DNA of 64,000 nucleotides. It comes from Hirundichthys speculiger (Eukaryota > Chordata > Actinopteri > Beloniformes > Exocoetidae). The stretch covers positions 1,302,001 to 1,366,000 of the forward strand of contig JAGFBZ010000936.1 of the NCBI GenBank assembly GCA_018398805.1, in the 5' to 3' direction. Numbering within the stretch: the first letter of the stretch is position 1; each line of letters starts with the position of its first letter. Shown piece by piece: positions 31,860 through 45,138 of the stretch. The position numbers and the translations under genes are program-made. Under the pieces are notes generated by a model that was not told the origin of the DNA, searched no databases, and saw only the letters and a list, made by a program, of their open reading frames with translations.

Positions 31860-32560
31860 CCTGTTTAAGGATCCTCCCACAACGTTTCAACAGGATTCAA
31901 ATCTTATTTGGCAATCCCATTCTCCTTCCTGAGCCGGTCCTTGATGGATTTGCTTGTGTGCTGAAGACCATTGCCCTGTTGAAAGCTTGACTTCTGGTTT
32001 ATGTGTCAGGGGTTTGGACAGATGGTTTCACCATGTTTTCAAGCTCTCTGATATAATAAGAGAATTCTCAGTTAGGTCGGGGAAGGCCCGATCACTGTGA
32101 CAAAGCAATGCTAAAACATATCATTTCCTGCCACCACGCTGCAGCTGCTATGACGTTCCTCCTCATGTCTGCTACTACAGTCAAGATATATTATCTTAGA
32201 TTTACAAATTTCTCAAATGTGCTTGGCTTATTTTCACTTCACCACATGCAGGTCAAATCTAAGCAACCTGATATTTGATACCTTAAAAACTCAACTCCAA
32301 CATCTTATGATGATGTTTTGGCTTCTTTGATACATCTTTGTTTTTGAAAGAGAAAGTCAGAAAGTCTGCTCTTTGTTGAAAGAGGGCCGTATGATTTATT
32401 TTCCAAAGTGTTTTAATTGGGTCAAACTTACTTGTCAAATGACTTTAAGAGGGTATAATTGTTGTAAGGTTCCAATCATCATTGCATTTCTGATAAAGGT
32501 TTGAGTGTGTTATTCATTTTGCAGTAACCTTGCACATGCCATATGTAAATCAGTGGATAA
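31860..32560 (-). mobile_element. degraded Tc1-like transposase fossil
   Basis: The + strand shows the reverse complement of Tc1-type transposase blocks in the right order: a CAACAGGATTCAAATCTTA block, a GACCATTGCCCTGTTGAAAG block and GACAAAGCAATGCTAAAACA followed by CTGCCACCACGCT. These correspond to the DDE-region part of fish Tc1 elements as I remember them. The frame is destroyed and the ends are not defined. Confidence 0.5.
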
Positions 32561-33479
32561 TGTATTAAGACTCACAGTACTTGTGACATGAAGGGACAAA
32601 ACGTCATAAACTTTACATTCAAGGTTACAACCACAAGCTACTGAGATGACTGAGCAAGGGCCTCAGGATGTGCGTCATCCAAAATCCAGCAGACATTTCT
32701 GTCTGAGTGCATCACCGGTCTTCCTCCCCCCCCACACACCCGCACGCAAGTACACAGATTCATTGGGCCTTAATGATACTTCACTGATGTTGACTTTGAA
32801 TTGAAACATGGGTACTTTTTTTAAAAAATCTAGTCAAACAATTCATCCACAGCTCATGTGCATGTGCTTTAAATTTTGTTCTGAAAACTGGAGGAACACA
32901 CACACACACACATTCACAGATATGCACAAGCCACACCTGCTGTTTGCTGGATCTGGCAGCATGGCTGGTATGTGTGTGCGCAGGGGCGAGACTTAGCGGC
33001 GCTCAACGGAGATGTCGATGTTGTGGCTCGTTAGATAACACACTCATCAGAGAGAGGACAGCTGAGTGTGTGTGTGTGTGTGGATGTGTGTGTGTGTGTG
33101 CGTGTCATACTGTTACATCAGTTCCAGCTCTACCATGAGGTGTAGAAGTGTCTGCTTAATGGTCGTACTGGAACTGGAATTAGAGTGACCCGGGTCTCCA
33201 GGAGGCACGAGAGGGTAAACTCACCATCGTTGGAAGATACAAACAAAAAGTCTTTTTTATCATCAATTATTTGTCTTTAAAAGCCCTCAGCAGCCCAGAA
33301 TACAGTATTTACTCAGAAAGCTTTTAAAACTATTTCATTTTATATTATTTTGGAAGACAGGAAACAGAGGGAAACATCTAGAAGGGCTTGATCTGATGAT
33401 TTTGACATCTGCATACTCGGGCCTTGTGTTAATTGTTGAATCAAGATTTTTTTTTTTTTAAATCCTAAATTACAGCCCT

Positions 33480-33960
33480 TCATTTAACATAACATGGGAG
33501 TTTTCATGGTTAAACAGTTCATATAAACAGTGTGAACTTGTGCGTAAATGTGAAATTATGTGGACTGCCCTATGTTTGACCCGGTCTCATTTGCATGAGA
33601 TGATTTTCCAAAAACTCCTGGTTTTAGTCATTAAGCGCTCTATGGAGGTTGTTTGATCACAAACACAGCCACGGTTTTCATTTATTTACCATGACGTCAG
33701 AGCTGCAGAGAACCTCACACCACTCGCCATAAATCTGCCCACGCAGCAGTAGCTATCTGCTTTGACTCCTAGCACGTGTAAATGTCTGAGTGGGCATGCG
33801 CATACAAGAGATCGAGTGACACCTCAACAATTGAGGCTTATAAATATTAATAGAGGCCTCGTGAATATTCAGAGGGCAGCCAATGAATATTTAAACTGTG
33901 ATGGAGCATGTGGCCGGGTGACTAGACAGCCACTGACAAGAAATAGATAAATAGACCCCC
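33480..33960. other. candidate conserved non-coding element
   Basis: Non-repetitive, balanced-composition sequence in a repeat-rich AT background. It holds dense transcription-factor-like words: ATTTGCAT-type octamer (33591-33597 region), TGACGTCA (about 33692-33699), GCACGTGT, and two GAATATTCA/TGAATATTTA-like words near 33860-33895. There is no open frame with a recognisable domain. It resembles vertebrate enhancer-type non-coding DNA, but conservation cannot be seen from one sequence. Confidence 0.3.
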
Positions 33961-34529
33961 TTACTCTGCTCCTTAACCTCAGCTAGACACAGAAGTACGG
34001 CCTTTCTTTAAAGTTACATTAATTTTAATTAAGAATACATAATTTTCATGATTTTGTTTTCATGTGAGCAGGTTGAGAATAATGGCTGTAACACTATTTT
34101 TTGGCACATCAACAGCTCCTCAATTTAAATGAGGTAAACCTGCTGAGTGGAGGGTTTTTAATTCAAGCCCCGCATGTAATGAAGATGACATAGAAAATAA
34201 AGATACCATATACCGGTGGGTAGCATAATTAAAAGAACATTAAACATGCATACAACTGTTCAAAGAAAGAATTTTGAAAAATGATAAAGTTATTGGTATT
34301 GCAGCATGGATCAGTATTTCATCATTATCAACTCACAATGGACCTAGCAAACTACAGTTAATGTGCGTATATGCGTTTCCTTTCACTTTTATTAGAAAAA
34401 TATCCCAGTTTTATCAATTGAGCATGTTTGCAGGGCAAAAAATAAAATGATACTAAAATAATTGCTCATTAATCATGATTGAGGTAACATGTTATCAGTC
34501 GTCCTACTGATCTGAGGTCATATCTGCCC

Positions 34530-35060
34530 AGCCCGACTTGGAGGCATCTGGGATGAAACCAGATGAATGAACCAGTGGGAATTTGTATTCTCGTCAGATG
34601 AATCAGCGTTCCAGATTTTTTTTTTTTTTTTTGAAGAAGAAGAAGTTGGCATTGTGGGTAGTGTATCAAAGACAAACAGCAACAGGTCTAAAAGCCTGTG
34701 ATGGTATGGAGTTGTATCAGTGCCCTTGTCAAAGCTCTTTTTTTTCTGTGATGGCAGCATTAATGCAGAAAGGTACATTGGAATTTTAGAGCAACACATG
34801 CTGTCCTTCAAAATTACATATTTTCCACAGAACTCCATACATTTTTCAACAAGACAATTCAAAACCACACTCTGCATAGATTACTGGGGACATGACAGAG
34901 TGAAGTAGAGGGTATGGGTGCTAAATTTCACCAACCTGCGGTCCTGACCTGTCTCAGACAAAGAAGGTGTGGAGATTTTTTTAATGGAAAATTCAATGTC
35001 CAACCCTGAACTCAGGGAAGAAATGTTGGAAGAACAGGACAAAATTACGTTTGAAACTCC
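34530..35060 (+). mobile_element. degraded Tc1/mariner transposase fossil, + strand
   Basis: In + strand orientation the sequence reads as the DDE-domain part of the same common fish element as 11204-12364. It runs from AAAAGCCTGTGATGGTATGG (about 34690) through AATGCAGAAAGGTACATTGG and CAACAAGACAATTCAAAACC (transposase words FQQDN/KPH in damaged form) to CCTGCGGTCCTGACCTGTCT. The frame is broken by a poly-T insertion and point changes. Confidence 0.6.
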
Positions 35061-35739
35061 GAAAATGTAAGAGACGTATTAAACGATTTAGCATTGCTAT
35101 TGTACCAAATTATTATAACATTATTACATTGTTGGTGCTTTTTGGTGCAATTGGTTCTTTTTTTTAACATTTAGTAATGTGTTGGTAAGAATGCGGGAAA
35201 GATTTTCTTTGGATAATTTTCCCATTAAGGCCATATTTGTGCAGAAGTTCCCGTATATTAGAAGTCTGCCATCACGCCAAACTCTGACAAATCTTGTGGT
35301 TCTCCTGGTCTTGCAGATCCTAACTTTCCTGTTCCGGTTAATATGGCTTTACTACTCTGAGAAACAAGCACCCCAGACTGCTTCTCTGTCGTCACAGGCC
35401 TTCACTTGCTCTGTGGGCATCAGTTTTTAGAAAACTGCTGACAGATCAGAGCTGCTTATGGTTGAAACAAGAATTGATAAGTCAGGACAGGAAGCTTATC
35501 AAGTTCTACAGTTGTGGTAAATGTTTTCTGATGGCTTTTGCATGTTGTGCCACTAATCTTGTGTTGACGTTTTCTTTTTTTTTATTTCAAAGGACACATT
35601 TTGCCCTTTTTAAGAGTTGAAAAAACATCCAGAGATATAAATGAAATGTCAATGACGTGCTTTTGGTCAAAATATTGTAACAACGTAGGAAAAAAAGCAT
35701 CCTTTTCACTCATGTCTTTACTCTTCTGTTCATAGCTGC

Positions 35740-36010
35740 TGGTTTTAGGGGGCACATTGTGACCCAGCCTAGCCAGCATGTCAATTTGGGCCCCATCTGC
35801 CTTAAAAGTGAGCTCTCTGGGTACAGATTGGGTATGGGTTTGAAATGAGCAAATGACACAGGTCCCATATGGTTTCCATATAATGGACCCCAAAGGGAAG
35901 GCTGTGTGGGCCAAATATATTGGGCCCATAAGGGATACAAGCAGTCTACATGGGCTTGGGCTAAGAAGGGGGTAACTATGTGGGCTCCATATAGTTTTAG
36001 TAGCATGGCC
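35740..36010. repeat. degenerate internally repeated GGGCCCAT/ATATGG sequence
   Basis: Variants of TGGGCCCCAT, CCATATGG, ATATTGGGCCCATAAGGG and TGGGCTCCATATAG recur every 20-40 bases. It looks like a short-period degenerate tandem repeat or the core of an unnamed repeat family. The open frames on the - strand here are a by-product of the repetition. Confidence 0.45.
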
Positions 36011-36319
36011 ACCTTATTGGAAAATTAAAATAAATGGGCAACACAATAAACCAGGTAGATCACCCAGGTATGGACACGCAGAGTCCATAAGGACAAACAC
36101 ATCTGAGCCACCAAGGAACCCGTGGACAACTCCACTAGGAAGCCATATTTTGAGCCCACTTTTATCCTCTTCCAAAGGACAGCAGATGGAGAACGATGTA
36201 AAGTTGGATGGATATAAGGACTGGCTGGCTGGATAATTCTGATCTCTTCTCGGTCTCTGATGTCCCAGCTCCCTTCACATCTGAACTCATCGAATGACTC
36301 ATTTTGAGACTTAATCAGC

Positions 36320-39300
36320 AACGAACAAAGTGGCAGGGCTGTGTTATCTGAGAGTTTTTGAGTTTTCAGTTATCTCAGAAGAACAGACAAAATCTCTCAT
36401 TTGTCCCTTTGAGCTTTTTACCCATCAGAAACCATGTCCTTTTTTTTATTTCCTTAGCTATTTGCTGTAACAGGGCCGCCCAAACTTTTCTGTAACATTC
36501 CCTCAGAAACATGTTAAATGGCATAAATGTCATGAAAAATTCTCTGAAAGGGTTGCTTCTTAAAATAGCGTATTGTCTACCCAGAGGACCTATTCTGCAT
36601 CACAACACAGATATCACTGTTCTCATTGGTAGGATGCAGGCCGATGTCACTGATGTTTTGCATCATAAACTGATAATTCCATTTCAAATATATCTGACGG
36701 ATGCTTACATTTTTTATGAACTCTTTAAATTTATAGGATGCAGGATTTATGAGGCACCTCTTACACGCCCCTTTATCACCCATCCACTACAGAAAGGAGA
36801 AACATCCGTCTGGTTTGAATGGGCCCCACTGCGAACACCTCTATGCAATGTCCTGCAGCCTAGAGCTGATCTAGAAAAAAGATTTGAACAAATAAAAAAT
36901 AAAAAGAAATGCTGTAACACTCTTGGGGTAAGAGGATGATGAATTGAGATATTGAGATGCAGTGCGTCAGCAGTCAGAATTACAACTCTATGAGCACAGT
37001 GAGGAATAACATGGGTTCAAACGTGGGTTGGGCTGAAAGTACCCTCTCATATTGTTCAGAGCAAAAACAGTCAAGGGGGCTGCGGGAGAAGCATCAGTAC
37101 GAAGACTGGTTTTATTTTCTGATCAATGAGGGTGACTCACTGTGGATCACCTTCGGCAACATGGAACTCATCCAAGAAGGTGTTCATGCTCCGTGGACAA
37201 GACTCAACAATGGGGCCACCTACACAAGCACACATGCACATATATAAAATACTGTATATGTGTTAGAGTGTTTAAGAAAATGTGCGTGTGAAAATGAGGG
37301 AAAAGCACCTGTTAAGTGATAGACCTCAGAAGCGGCACGATGGCTGTGTGGGTTTGTGGTCTATAACGGATGTTTGACAGGCTTATGAGCTCTGGCACTC
37401 ACACACTGCTTCCTCCACACGTTCTCCCCTCCCCTGCCTGTCTTCTCATCTCTTCAGGCGGTGGGCGTAAATTCCCTCCCTTTTTCCTTTCCTAAACACC
37501 GTCTTTCCATCTCCACTCTTTCCCCCCTTCTGCTCTTCCAACTCCATCTATGCATGTTGTTTTCTTGCTGATTGTGAGTTTGACAGGTCTTCAGAGAGGA
37601 GTGCAGAAAGAGAGGAATCAAACAATCTCTTTAATTAGACAGCCCACACAAACAGACGTTTGAACTCCGCACACCATCTTCATCAGTTGTCGCAGTTTTC
37701 ATCTTTCAGTTGCAGACACCTTTGTTCCCATGCTGAAAACACACTGTTCACAACAAAGGCAGAGAGAACCATTTAGCTTTGAAGAACAGGAAGCCGCGAC
37801 AAGCTTTTAAGGTTTATTTGCATCTAGAGGAGGGAATCTCTCTACTTTCTCTGCCTGAGTTTGCCTGAAATGTGTACAGTGGCCACACATGTGAAAGCAT
37901 TCACAATTCAAATATTTTTTTTTTTTTTTAAGTTTTATAAGCACATTTAAAGGACTACATTTCTAAGGTTTGACTGCAGTTAAGGAGAAGGGAACTTTCT
38001 GTTCAATAATTAGACTAGTAACCAAAAACTGAAAAGATCCAGTCACATCTCTGATGTGAGAACGAATGAGTGTGTAGGCTTGATCGAGAGTGGGGTCGCT
38101 GAGCCTTGATGGTGAGAAAAGAAAGAAAAAAAAAACTATAGGAACCTCTTAAAATGTATTGTGCTGTCACGCAGGAAGTAAGAAAATGTAAAACAGAAAG
38201 CAGAAAGGAAGTGAGACAGATGTAGTCCAAAGAGACCCTCTGGACAGTCAGCAACAGGATGAGTCAATATTGTAGTAATACAGCGGTGCACTGCAGCAGA
38301 CCTGGGGGGGGGGGGGGGGGGGGGGGGGGGGGGCTCAGACCTGTAGATGAAATCAGTGGTGGATGTGTTGAGTTTCCATTGTGTTCCCATCTGTCTCCAC
38401 TCCACTTGGCTGTCAGCATCTCTAGCAGCCGCCTCTCCGATCCTCCCACAGCCTTTCCTCTCCTCTTGCCAACTCTTGGCGATAAAAATGATAAAAAAAA
38501 ATAATCTATCCTTGCTTTCGTGAGTTATTCTCACCCTCTCATTAAGCTATTTCCGTCTTTTGAACCTGAGTATTGTGATATAGATTCTCTTATCAATTTT
38601 ATTCATGTACAGTATGGTGAATTTAAATACAGATTGACTGAAACAAATCACTTAAAGTTCAAGTATGAAAACAAACAGTTTGACATTTGGGATATTTTCC
38701 TCAGACAGCAGTGACAAACTTTCCTTCTGGCTCCATTACTTCCCCCCATCCATCTTTTGTCTTCTCCTCTCACACGTCTCGCATTATCAGGAATTCAATC
38801 TTTTCCCTCCTTCTCTGGAAACTATATTTCTCCTCTGCTGATCTCTCCATCTTTCAACGGTTGCTACCTTTCTTCTTGGATTGTTGACCCGGCGGCCTCT
38901 GAGACGGTTCTCTCAGCCGTGGGCATCGCGACCATAAGCTGAGTCGCAAGGCTATTTATATTTGTTCCTAATGAGGTGAGATTTCTCTCTGCCATAGCAA
39001 CAGTCTCTATGGATACCCTGCACTTGGATACCAGATCCCATCCTGTTTTAAATGTCTTATTATGGGCTGCGCCTTCCCCTGTGTGTCATAGCCTAATTAA
39101 TTCTGAATTCCCGCCCCTCCCTGCATGCACGGTGGCAGAAACCCACCTGAAATTACCACGAAAGTTGGCAACATCAGCACAACTTTACATCACAAATATT
39201 GAGGCAATTTTCTGCATCGGGTTGATCGATATCAAATCACTTAGGCGCGCAACCTAATGCACAAATCATCAACTTCTGCGACAAACAGAGGGGAGTAGAG

Positions 39301-41790
39301 ACCTCTACAGGTGCTCTCATTATTTCATCTGACACCCCCTCCCCCGACCCCCACTCTCTCACACACAGACACACAGGAGCTGTGTGATGTCTGTCTCCTG
39401 TGCAGACACTGATGGGTGTGCTATTGATCAGGTCTGAGCCAGGTAAGAAAGCGAAATGCAGCTCAAGACCGGGGCAGCCGAGCTCAGATCATTAGAGAGC
39501 TCTCTGTGGGCTGGGGTCATACAGCTGTTGAGTGCCGCCATCCTATTTCCTGCCACAAAGTGAGACAGCCAATCAATAACACGACAGAGCAACTTCTGGA
39601 GAACGCTATTGTGTTGAGACGACACACGCATGCGTACAGGAGCAGATAGGGCGGGTGGTGGGGCGTTTTTTTTGCTTACAGTCACACTGGAAATGTGCCT
39701 TCTCCTCATGACATGACTGAGACAGCTGCGCACACGTGTACTCACACAGGTACACGCACAAGCACACACTCACTGACAGGTGCTGCGATTGTTATGGCAT
39801 GTCCAACTCTGGCAGCTTGTTTTCCCCCAGACCTCTCACCCTGTGTGATGACTCAGAGACGGAGAGATGAAAGGAGAGGCAGGGACAAGGGAGGGGAGAG
39901 TAGAGGAGACAGAGACCCCGACGAGAGGGAACGATTGGCCTGAGACAACTTGGCCGTCAAAAGGTTAAGTAAATGATATCAATAATGCTATGTTAAGAGA
40001 TTGCTTTGACCTCTGCTTGGCTGTCTGCATATGCAAATGGGTGTGTATGTGTCTGGCCTTTGTCCCACTAAAGCAGGTGGCAGCAATGACGTCCGTCTTC
40101 TTCCCAGCAGTGCACACAAACAGTTTCACCCTGCCACTCTGCGCTCTCCGGTGTCAGTCCCACCAGATTCTTCTGCGCTTGAAATTCACTCATCATATCG
40201 GGTGGCTTCACTGTGCCGCTTGCTGACAAATTGTGCATGCGTACAAAGACACCCACACATGCAGGAACACAGCACGGTGGACTGACTTGATTATACAAGT
40301 GGAACGGCACAACCTCACAGAAGAACAGGGACCAAAAAGGAAAGACGAAAAGAATATAACAGGCTTATTTGCCCATGTTGTATAAGCATGTTTCATCTTC
40401 CCACTCTCGCCTACCCTCACCCACACAGGTTAGATCCAATAGCTGGTGCCAAGCATCTCTATCTTGCAACACAAACATCTCCATGTGAAGGAATATTGCA
40501 GTCAAGTTCTTTTTCATAATCTCTTCCCTCTACACCCACACATGCACATAGTGAGGGGGTGAGAAGAAAAGACGGGGGTAAAAAGGAGAGCTGGTAAAAG
40601 AAAATGAAAAGAGAGGAGGTGTTGGAAGGGGGGGGGGGGGTAGAGGAAAAGAGGTGCTCATGAGAGCCAGGAGGTAGTTGTTATAGTAACTGTTTCTATA
40701 CCTGTCAATCAGAGCTATTTCAGGCATCTCACTTCTATTGAGGGAGGGGGGGCAAGAAAAAAAAAAAAAATGCACAGACCAGGATGAAAAGGCTGTTTCG
40801 CTGAGGTAAGATTATCAGGCAACAGACACACACATTCAGATATGTGGAACTTCAAAACTGACCAACAATAATCAACAATTAGTTTTAATACAAATATTCT
40901 GACATTACTCCTTCATTGTGGCGAGAGCTAAATGGCAGCGCATCAGTGTATCAGCATACACACAGGATTTTATCAACTGCATCACAGGCAGCTCAGTCCT
41001 GTCAGATGAAATTAACTACCGAGTAATCAATGTCTCTCTAGCTGTTTTGCAGTTTTGGTTAATTCAAAAATGGGTGAGGTTTAACGCCAAACTTTAAAAA
41101 GTGCTTTTTTTTTTGGCATAGTAATTCAATTGAGATGTCAGTCTGTTGGTTTGTTTGGATTCCTCAGAAGCGTGATGTGTTCAGCCATTTATTATGATTA
41201 TATACAATTAAATTATATATAACTTTTTCAGCTCCTTTTGCCAATTACAAAATATTCAGTTAGCAGTTTTTCTTCACCATGGAAAAGCTTCTGCGAATGC
41301 TGTCTTCTAAGAACATTCAGTTCTTTATATGCTAAAGTTCATCACTGTTTACCAAATTGGTGATTTGTCTAGTGTTTTTCCTCTCCATCACTATTTAGTT
41401 TAGATTTTGAAGCCCAAGGATGAGCTTGGTCACTTCTATTGGTCAATCCTTTAACGACATGCTGTACATTCACTGCAACTGTTTGCTGCAAATCAAATGA
41501 GACAACACACTAAACATACAGGAGCTGAAGTTTCTCAAATGTTTCCAATGCATAAATTCAAAGTTAATGAGAGTCCATTGTATAAATGTTGGCTTAATAT
41601 GTTATCTTAAATAGCTGTAATAAAACTTCATTGTCCAAATAAATATTGAACCAACTGCTGATGTGTCATTGATTCAGTCATATTTTGATTGTGCTTGAAA
41701 TTCAGTGGATCCATAACTGCTATTTAATTTTTAATCAAATGGTTCATCCATCATCATTTTGACACCATTTATACTCTCATTCTTACTTTA
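36320..41790. other. gene-poor interval, second part
   Basis: No gene recognised. It contains homopolymers, CA/GT runs, GA-rich tracts (40540-40650) and a long G30 run. The stretch 38880-39260 is non-repetitive, with CCATAGCAACAGTCTCTATGG (an X-box-like inverted word, about 38994-39014) and TAATTAATTCTGAATTC. It could be regulatory. Confidence 0.35.
38304..38333. repeat. poly(G) run of 30
   Basis: Thirty consecutive G on the + strand, directly counted. Homopolymer length is likely to be imprecise in the assembly. Confidence 0.9.
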
Positions 41791-41798
41791 ATATTTAC

Positions 41799-42963
41799 CA
41801 GGGATGCACAATATCAGCACGACATCGGCAACTGCAGATAAAGACTTGGTCTTATGGAAATGTGTATTTTTATTTCCAGCAAGCGCCATATAACAGAGAC
41901 TGGAGGTAGCAGCGCTGAAAAGCCCGCTGGACCAAGCCTACCAGATTTAGCTTCTGCTAACCCAGGATAATTCTTCATATCACTTTATATTCATTTCTTT
42001 TTTGCCTCTGTGAGCAAGAGCCACTGTCCACCATGGACTTAACCATGGAGGGACCAGCCAGGTCCCTGGATAGTTCTGCTGAAAGGATTTATCATGAGCA
42101 GTTCGGCTCCATGGCCATGTGGTGTTGCTGGTCCGACGTTGAGCTGTTGCCTGACTGGCTGAATGCACTCCAGCTCCACCAACAGCTCAGTGCGCCGGCT
42201 GGTATACGGCTGAGCCGAGCTGCTCACGGAAATGCTTTCAGGACTCTTCCAGTTTGGACCTGCAGGAAATCACCAAACCAGCAGGACCTCCGGGCTCCGA
42301 TGTTGTCTGGTGGTGACATGAAACGACTGCTGTGGTTAGCGTGGCTAAGCTAAGCTTCGTCCTTCATACTCAAGATTCTTCCAGACCAACCACATCCTGT
42401 TACGGTTATCTGTTACACAAGCACAAGACAACACATTTTCTTTAAAATATGACCTTGATCTGTTCCTTTTTTTATTCACAGCTCAGAAGTCGATATAATG
42501 CTCATCGCTTCGTTGCTAAAATCACAACAGCAATGGCTGGCTGTCTTAGCCAACGGCAAAGCTATTGACTAGCTGTCAACCAAATGACATCTGATTGGTC
42601 GGCTTTACGCTATTGAACCAGGCTGTAAATACGTTTAATTCTACTGGCCCTTTTCACATGAAAGTCAACAGGGATTTGCTGTTTTGCAGTCTGTATCTAG
42701 TGGTCAGTAAAGAAACTGCACAAAAAAAAAAAAAAAAAAAAAAAAAAATGGAGAAACGTAGTTCCTGAATGAGTTTCAATCCAGAAGTGGGATGGTTGTC
42801 TTGGTCCCATCACCGTGATGATAAGAACATCATAATTTAATTCTGATTTAATGTCAGTACTAAGAACCACATCAGAAGCATCGTTGGATTAAATCGGTAT
42901 CTGCAGAAAATGTGGTTAAAAAAAATATCGGCATATCAGCAAACACCCAATATCATGTCCCCC
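41799..42963. mobile_element. probable non-autonomous DNA transposon with degenerate inverted ends
   Basis: The left end CAGGGATGCACAATATCAGC and right end, read inverted, AAGGGGGACATGATATTGGG, both continue into ATATCGGCAT-type sequence. This matches a common fish hAT-like repeat whose ends resemble CAGGGATGCAC. The interior has no transposase frame and contains an A27 run (42722-42748). No target duplication is clear. Confidence 0.45.
42722..42748. repeat. poly(A) run of 27
   Basis: Twenty-seven consecutive A on the + strand, directly counted, inside the element at 41799-42963. It could be the tail of a small retroposed insertion, but no recognisable source sequence precedes it. Confidence 0.85.
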
Positions 42964-42969
42964 TTGTAA

Positions 42970-45087
42970 TTATCAACATTACAGCCAAAGAAAACCCTTG
43001 ATTCAGCTCTATTAGAGACACACACATGGTGAGGAGGAGAGAAAAGCGATGAGACAAAAGAGCGGGGGAGTAAGAATAGTGCAAGCACCAATATGGCTGT
43101 GCTGAGTTTGGGAACCATTAGGCAGAAGGTAATTAATACCCGTCACTGCAGTGCTCCATTTGCTGCCTTTATTCTCTTTCAGACCAATTAAAATATGACA
43201 CTCCTCCGATGGAGAACGTCTTGTTAAAATTAAACACCTTAGATGCACAGACACCTCTGATAAACACATGCACAGCTACAATTGGCTTTGGCAGTGATGG
43301 CATGCTGTATAGATGGAGGGAGAAAGAAACATGGCAGCGTGTATGTGTTGTCTCACTTCCAAGAGATGTGAGCTGCTAGATCTGATTAAAAGTGTGTATC
43401 CGTGTGAGTTTCACTTTCAAATGTGCACATGAAGTACACACTGGAGAACTGACGTAATGTTATGAGACGTTTATGAGCCAAGAACAGACACTGACCAGCG
43501 TGGGTAATTTGCTGCCAACCATTTTGCAGCTTGGACAGCAAGGACAGATGAATGGTAAGCAAAAACAGATGAGCCATGGGAGCAGCTGAAGATATAAAAA
43601 GACAAGTGGAGCACAGAAGAAAGAAGGATTAAGAGTATAGCAAACGATGAACAGTTGAGATGAGAAAGAAAACTTTGTATGGGAAGAGATTTAAGTGAAA
43701 TGTGGTGTCGTTTTCTAAAACAACTGAAGTGAACGGGGCTCAAGAAGACAGATGAGATGGAGAAAATAGAGGGAAAAATGGAGAGGTGCAGTGATGGATG
43801 CAGGCAGGAGACCAGCAGCTCTCTGCCAACATCTCCATGCATCCTCCCAGACATCACACTGCGCTGCCATCTGCCTCCCTGCCACACACACGTGCACAAA
43901 CACACACACTGGGAGGAGATATGTGAAATCATTAGCGTCCCCTGACACTGAATAAATATCTAGAGATGAAATCTGTCTGTGGAGAAATCACCTGCAGGCA
44001 AAATTTGATTGGATAAGATCACGACCTCACTGGAACATAATTTGCATGTCATCTAAATGGGATATGCCTCCAATGCTGGGGGGGTCAAAAGGCGTCTGAT
44101 TAGTTGGATGGGATGAAACACTCTCTGATTGGCTGAAAGAGGCAATGATGGCAGGTGAAGCGCCACGCTCCCTGTGAGCTGCAGGACTGCCCTCTTCTGG
44201 CTGCATTACAGATCTCAAAAAAACAACACATGAAACATTTAAGAATGGGCAAACTCTGGCTGGCGGTTTTTAATCACATTAGAGCTGAGAAATAAAAATA
44301 ACACAAAGAGCATGAGAGAGCAGCACACAGAGTGTCTAGGTTAACCACATACAGAGTCTTATTTATACATATATTTATATAATAGAGCCATCTATCCCAC
44401 TTGTACAGCCTCTGATTGTGTCACAGAAATAAACCCACATTCCCTTGGTGAAAGAGAAAAGCGCAAACTAGAAAGAGCAGAACTCTCAACAGTCATCACC
44501 TACAATAGAAAACCTACAGGCCATTCATTTTTATACATAACGAGGCATCAGAGTCCATTACAAAAATAGGATTACAGTTGATATAGAAGCAGTGAGGATT
44601 GAGTAAGTCGGTGAGGGAGGGACTAGTCATAACCTCCCACCAACCCATCCAACAAACACGATCCCAAACCAACAAGGGAAGAGCCATTCTGCTATTCTTC
44701 TGTGAGTGTTGTACAACAGTCCAGCTCAGAGAGTCAGTTATCACTAGAAACAGGTTAGGTTTTAAATTAACCAAGCAACAAAACCATGACAAAATGATTA
44801 CAGAGGAACAACCTCACGGGCAACGGGGAAGGAGGAGTTAGTGCTCAAATGAAAGAGTTTAGGAGAAGTGTAGTTTTACGTGAGGAGGAGAAAAAAAAGA
44901 TGAGTGCAAGGCGAAAAAGAAAAGATTTCCGAATGACAGAATACAACTTCAGCAAAGGATTTTCATGAAAAAAAAAGTGCAAAGCAGCTTGGAGGTCCCC
45001 TGTCCTATAGCTGCTGTTAGTGAGTGAAAATAAATTGAAAGACGAGGACAGACTGATGGAAATTGAGTGTTATTGCTGGGGACATAT
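42970..45087. other. intergenic DNA and possible extended 3' UTR of pdcd6ip
   Basis: No coding exon is recognised. Sequence from about 44260 to 45087 could be pdcd6ip 3' UTR if the proximal poly(A) signal at 45088 is bypassed; no clear distal AATAAA was found on the - strand. Open frames here (43471-43932 and others) have no domain. Confidence 0.3.
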
Positions 45088-45093
45088 TTTATT
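45088..45093 (-). promoter_or_regulatory. pdcd6ip: candidate proximal poly(A) signal of pdcd6ip
   Basis: AATAAA on the - strand (TTTATT on +), 46 bases after the stop codon. That is unusually close for a vertebrate gene, so a distal site is also likely. Confidence 0.35.
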
Positions 45094-45138
45094 TGGTGTT
45101 AACAGGTGAGAGGGGAAATGAAAGGATGAAGAGGAGAG

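Noticed and set aside
38136..38534. 132-codon - strand frame with a proline run
   Set aside because: The proline run is the G30 homopolymer translated; no other support.
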